Assembly: GCA_045577695.1 (NCBI GenBank)
Contig: JAZNIW010000034.1
Coordinates: 1 to 24,902 of the forward strand
Direction: 5' to 3'
Source: UMGS1279 sp045577695
GTDB taxonomy: Bacteria; Bacillota; Clostridia; Oscillospirales; Acutalibacteraceae
Length of the DNA: 24,902 nt
A program made the translations under genes and the position numbers. Numbering within the stretch: position 1 is the stretch's first letter; each line of letters begins with the position of its first letter. Shown piece by piece: positions 21,990-24,902 of the stretch. The notes below the pieces were generated by a model. The model was not told the DNA's origin. It ran no database searches and saw only the letters and a program-made list of their open reading frames with translations.

Positions 21990-23345
21990 TTACTTCAAAA
22001 TATCTCCTACATCATTTAGTTTTTTCTGACCGGTCAAAACAATAATATGATCTCCCGGCTCTAAAACACTTTCACCGTTGGGAAGAACGAATTTTCCGTT
22101 GTGAATAATGCCGCAAATAATCAAATGATCCTTTAGGTTCATTTCTTGAATCGGAATCCCAATAAGGGGTGCATTTTGGCCGATTTTAAATTCCAGTGCT
22201 TCCACTTTGTCCTCGACCAGCTTGTACAAACTTTCTACATTGTTCCCAAGTGCATTTTGTTTGGTGCGGACATACCGGACGATATTTTCGGCCGTAATGT
22301 CGCAAGGATAAATTGTACTATCTAAATTCAAATGAGCAATCAAACTGTGAAACGCAATGCGGTCAACCTTGGTAATAACCTTAGTATGGGTCGTTTCCTG
22401 CGCATACAAAGAAAGCAATACATTTTCCTCATCAAATCCGGTTAAAGTAACAAAGGCATCGATCTGAGAAAGTCCCTCTTCGAGTAGAAGATTCTTATCC
22501 GAAGCGTCCCCGTGAATGATCAAGGCTTGAGGCAAGCGCTCGGCCAATTCGTGGCAACGCTTTTCATCCATTTCAATAATTTTAACCGAAACGCCGGTGT
22601 CCAGTAAAAGACGAGCCAAATAAACTGCAATGGTTCCGCCGCCGGCAATCAAAACGTCCTTCACCGCGTGAGTATCGGTTCCGATTTTTTTAAAAAAGGA
22701 AGGAGCTTTTTTCGGCGAGATGACAATCGAGGCTTTGTCCCCCGCCTGTAGTTCAAAGTTACCGTCCGGAATGAAAAACTCGCCCTCTCGCTCAATACAA
22801 CAAAATAAAACTTCGCTTTCCACACGGTTTCGAACATAGCTAAGCGTTTTTCCGTGCAGCAAAGAATTGGGTGCGATTTTAAAGGTCAACATCTCCACCT
22901 TATCTTTGGCAAAGGGATTGATATCAATCGCCGAAGGGAAACGAAGCAATCGCGAAATTTCGGTTGCCGCTGCAAACTCGGGATTGATGATCATAGAAAG
23001 ACCAATTTGGTCCCGAATAAAACCAATTTCTGAAAGGTACATTGGATTACGTACCCGCGCAATGGTAGAACATTTTTTTGATTTTTTGGCAAACAAACAA
23101 CAAAGAAGATTCTGTTCGTCCGAACCCGTAGTTGCGATTAGGATATCGGCTTCGTCCAGTCCGGCATCCCTGAGCGAATCGTAGCTCATTCCATTGCCGA
23201 ACACTCCCATAACATCATTGTTTTCACAGATACCGCGAATATTATTTGCATTATAATCCACAATAGTAACGTCATGCCCCTCATCAGTGAGAGAATGTGC
23301 CAAGGTAGCGCCGGTTTTTCCGCCGCCGACAATGATAATCTTCAT
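21990..23345 (-). CDS. trkA: Trk potassium uptake regulatory protein TrkA
   Basis: 451 residues: two tandem RCK units, each a Rossmann NAD(H)/nucleotide domain plus a TrkA_C domain, as in full-length TrkA. First loop IIIVGGGKTGA (3-13) with acidic VDYN at the end of strand 2; second VLIAGGGTIAVYLA (231-244) with IIEMDE. TrkA_C segments include ELQAGDKASIVIS (198-210) and the C-terminal VLEPGDHIIVLTG. It forms a cytosolic ring that gates TrkH in response to nucleotides. The start is the ATG at 23345, since the promoter -10 lies 56 bp upstream and an earlier in-frame start would precede transcription. Ribosome site GGGGA is weak. Confidence 0.94.
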   Translation of the reverse strand: MKIIIVGGGKTGATLAHSLTDEGHDVTIVDYNANNIRGICENNDVMGVFGNGMSYDSLRDAGLDEADILIATTGSDEQNLLCCLFAKKSKKCSTIARVRNPMYLSEIGFIRDQIGLSMIINPEFAAATEISRLLRFPSAIDINPFAKDKVEMLTFKIAPNSLLHGKTLSYVRNRVESEVLFCCIEREGEFFIPDGNFELQAGDKASIVISPKKAPSFFKKIGTDTHAVKDVLIAGGGTIAVYLARLLLDTGVSVKIIEMDEKRCHELAERLPQALIIHGDASDKNLLLEEGLSQIDAFVTLTGFDEENVLLSLYAQETTHTKVITKVDRIAFHSLIAHLNLDSTIYPCDITAENIVRYVRTKQNALGNNVESLYKLVEDKVEALEFKIGQNAPLIGIPIQEMNLKDHLIICGIIHNGKFVLPNGESVLEPGDHIIVLTGQKKLNDVGDILK

Positions 23346-23372
23346 AACATCGTTTCCCCAACAATAATTTTG

Positions 23373-23389
23373 GCAGAGACAACCTCTGC
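23373..23389 (-). promoter_or_regulatory. Hairpin at the 5' end of the trkA-trkH mRNA
   Basis: GCAGAG and CTCTGC are perfect 6-bp arms around 5 nt, starting a few nucleotides after the predicted transcription start. It could stabilise the 5' end or be an operator; no riboswitch family is recognised. Confidence 0.4.
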
Positions 23390-23400
23390 TTGCGCCAATC

Positions 23401-23429
23401 ATTATAGCACCAAACGTTATAATAATCAA
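23401..23429 (-). promoter_or_regulatory. Promoter of trkA-trkH
   Basis: On the minus strand, -35 TTGATT (23424-23429) and -10 TATAAT (23401-23406) with a 17-bp spacer. Confidence 0.7.
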
Positions 23430-23486
23430 CCTTTTTAGGTTGGATTTTTCGGCAAACATAATTTTAATTTTTTCTAAGGTTTGGGC

Positions 23487-23515
23487 TTGTGAAAGGTTGC
23501 AAAATAAGGTATAAT
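23487..23515 (+). promoter_or_regulatory. Promoter of cysK
   Basis: -35 TTGTGA (23487-23492) and -10 TATAAT (23510-23515), 17-bp spacer, 71 bp before cysK. The leader is too short for a T-box; no regulator site is recognised. Confidence 0.75.
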
Positions 23516-23586
23516 ACCCTTAAAACAAAAGATATTTCGGTGATCTGAAAAAACGTACATTTCATCCTAAAAAGGAGCATTGTAAA

Positions 23587-24528
23587 ATGGGAAAAATCTT
23601 TCACTCGGCAGAACAACTAATTGGCAAAACCCCTTTGTTGGAACTGACGCATATAGAGCAGAAATACCAATTATCGGCAAAACTATTTGCTAAATTAGAA
23701 TTTTTCAATCCGGCTGGTTCGGTCAAGGATCGCGTGGCTGTAAAAATGATCGACCAAGCAGAACAGGAAGGAAAACTAACCAAAGATTCGGTCATCATTG
23801 AGCCGACCTCGGGTAATACCGGTATCGGATTGGCATCGGTGGCAGCCGCCCGTGGATACCGCGTTATCATCGTAATGCCCGAAACCATGTCGATGGAGCG
23901 CCGTTTATTAATGAAGGCCTACGGAGCTGAACTCGTACTAACCAATGGTGCCCAAGGAATGAACGGAGCCATTGAAAAAGCAAATCAACTCGCTTTGGAA
24001 ATTCCAAACAGCTTTATTCCTGACCAATTCAAAAATCCCCATAACGCCAAAGCCCATTTCGAAACCACCGGTCCTGAAATCTTTGAAGATTTAAACGGAA
24101 AGGTTGATGTTTTTGTAGCCGGCGTTGGTACGGGCGGTACCATCACCGGCGTAGGGCAATATTTAAAAAGCAAAAATAATGCTGTAAACGTTGTCGCGGT
24201 TGAGCCGGCTGCTTCAGCGGTTCTATCCGGAAAGCTCGCGAGTACCCACGGTATTCAGGGAATCGGTGCCGGCTTTATTCCCGAGGTGTTAAACCAAAAG
24301 GTCATCGACGAAGTGATTCCGGTAGAAGATGCCGCCGCCTATTCCGCCGCCAAAGAATTTGGTGGAATAGAAGGACTGCTCATCGGTATTTCCTCCGGTG
24401 CAGCATTATCAGCCGCATTGGAAATTGCCAAACGTCCGGAAAATAAAGATAAAAATATTGTGGTTTTATTCCCCGATTCAGGTGACCGATACCTCACCAC
24501 CCCTCTTTATGAAGATTCGATTTCGTAA
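23587..24528 (+). CDS. cysK: Cysteine synthase (O-acetylserine sulfhydrylase)
   Basis: 313 residues, normal length. PLP enzyme that makes cysteine from O-acetylserine and sulfide in the cytosol. PLP lysine Lys47 lies in PAGSVKDR (42-49); the substrate loop PTSGNTGIGLA is at about 73-83; the phosphate-binding glycine loop GTGGTITG is near 179-186; the PLP-nitrogen serine is in GISSGAA near 268-274. The MetxSer-type loop SMERRLLMKAYGAELVLT is typical of CysK. Start ATG has AAGGAG 9 nt upstream. Single-gene unit. Pyridoxal-fold relatives such as cystathionine beta-synthase are possible but longer. Confidence 0.93.
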   Translation: MGKIFHSAEQLIGKTPLLELTHIEQKYQLSAKLFAKLEFFNPAGSVKDRVAVKMIDQAEQEGKLTKDSVIIEPTSGNTGIGLASVAAARGYRVIIVMPETMSMERRLLMKAYGAELVLTNGAQGMNGAIEKANQLALEIPNSFIPDQFKNPHNAKAHFETTGPEIFEDLNGKVDVFVAGVGTGGTITGVGQYLKSKNNAVNVVAVEPAASAVLSGKLASTHGIQGIGAGFIPEVLNQKVIDEVIPVEDAAAYSAAKEFGGIEGLLIGISSGAALSAALEIAKRPENKDKNIVVLFPDSGDRYLTTPLYEDSIS

Positions 24529-24530
24529 GC

Positions 24531-24720
24531 AATATTAGAAAACGTAAAAGGTCTCTTCGTCAATACTTGTGAAATCAAATTCTTGGAATGGTAAACGTTT
24601 TTTCTAAAATATTTCTAGAGCATACTTGGTTCTTCCGTCTATGGTTTCCAGTCGATTCCATTGAACAGATTTCTTCCAAATATGATCTACCTTTTTATAT
24701 TATTTCAATTTTTCTTTGTA
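24531..24720 (-). pseudogene. Possible decayed coding remnant, unidentified
   Basis: One minus-strand frame reads like protein but is broken by stops: VDHIWKKSVQWNRLETIDGR continues to TKYALEIF, then a TAG, then KKRLPFQEFDFTSIDEETFY and a terminal stop; a further TAA lies upstream. It has no start or ribosome site. The composition suggests a former gene end, perhaps of a mobile element, but no family is recognised and chance cannot be excluded. Confidence 0.25.
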
Positions 24721-24763
24721 GACTCTACTTGGTTAGCCCAACATTTATTATAGAGGCACATAA

Positions 24764-24799
24764 AAAAAGAACGGTCACGAAAAACGGACCGTTCTTTTT
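24764..24799. terminator. rRNA operon terminator
   Basis: AAAAAGAACGGTC (24764-24776) pairs perfectly with GACCGTTCTTTTT (24787-24799). On the minus strand it directly follows the 5S rRNA and ends in TTTTTTT. Symmetric ends mean it may also stop cysK transcripts, for which no other terminator is visible. Confidence 0.9.
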
Positions 24800-24802
24800 G
24801 TG

Positions 24803-24902
<100 letters not shown>

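Noticed and set aside
23516..23586. Cysteine T-box or SAM riboswitch before cysK
   Set aside because: The leader is only about 70 nt and contains neither the T-box core nor a terminator.

Overview
The window looks like chromosomal DNA of an anaerobic Firmicute of the class Clostridia, most likely an uncultured gut Oscillospiraceae/Ruminococcaceae member. The reasons are the AT-rich intergenic DNA with canonical TTGACA-17-TATAAT promoters and strong GGAGG ribosome sites, the frequent TTG starts, a T-box leader before thrS, a Gram-positive LexA box, and families such as DUF4364, GldG/DUF4340 and transglutaminase proteins with Big_2/FN3/InlB-like repeats. No phage, CRISPR array or intact insertion sequence is visible. 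The species assignment is inference.

Layout. At 1-431 lie the likely 5' tip of a leftward gene (with a foldable leader) and the promoter and leader of mgtE, which contains a 32-codon upstream ORF. mgtE (Mg2+ channel/transporter) follows to 1805. A short intergenic region with two inverted repeats and a possible insertion-sequence end separates it from a large secreted transglutaminase-like protein on the minus strand (2082-5024), divergent from a GtrA-family membrane protein. A four-gene minus-strand operon (5752-10782) encodes an ABC ATPase, an ABC-2 permease, a GldG-like auxiliary protein and a DUF4340 protein, which together should form one envelope ABC system. Facing away from it is a 67-residue membrane protein (11317-11520) whose strong promoter carries a near-perfect LexA box; this is the most interesting observation here. 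Next are thrS (minus) with a complete T-box leader, then prmA, prfB and a polytopic membrane protein on the plus strand.

Three tRNA genes (Met-CAT, Glu-TTC, Arg-ACG) at 16998-17274 share one promoter. They are followed by a repeat-rich, AT-rich patch carrying a very short inorganic pyrophosphatase-like gene with unusual codon use. Then come an FkbM-type methyltransferase, a flavodoxin-fold Fe-S flavoprotein with a DUF4364 gene, the trkA-trkH potassium uptake operon (minus), cysK (plus), a possibly decayed coding remnant, and the 3' part of a 5S rRNA (minus) with its terminator. The right end is therefore the end of an rRNA operon that continues beyond the window.

Themes: cation homeostasis (MgtE, TrkAH), translation (ThrRS, PrmA, RF2, tRNAs, 5S) and envelope or surface functions (transglutaminase protein, GtrA, Gld-type ABC, FkbM). 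Many transcription units can be bounded by recognisable promoters and by hairpin-plus-U-tract terminators, which are listed individually.
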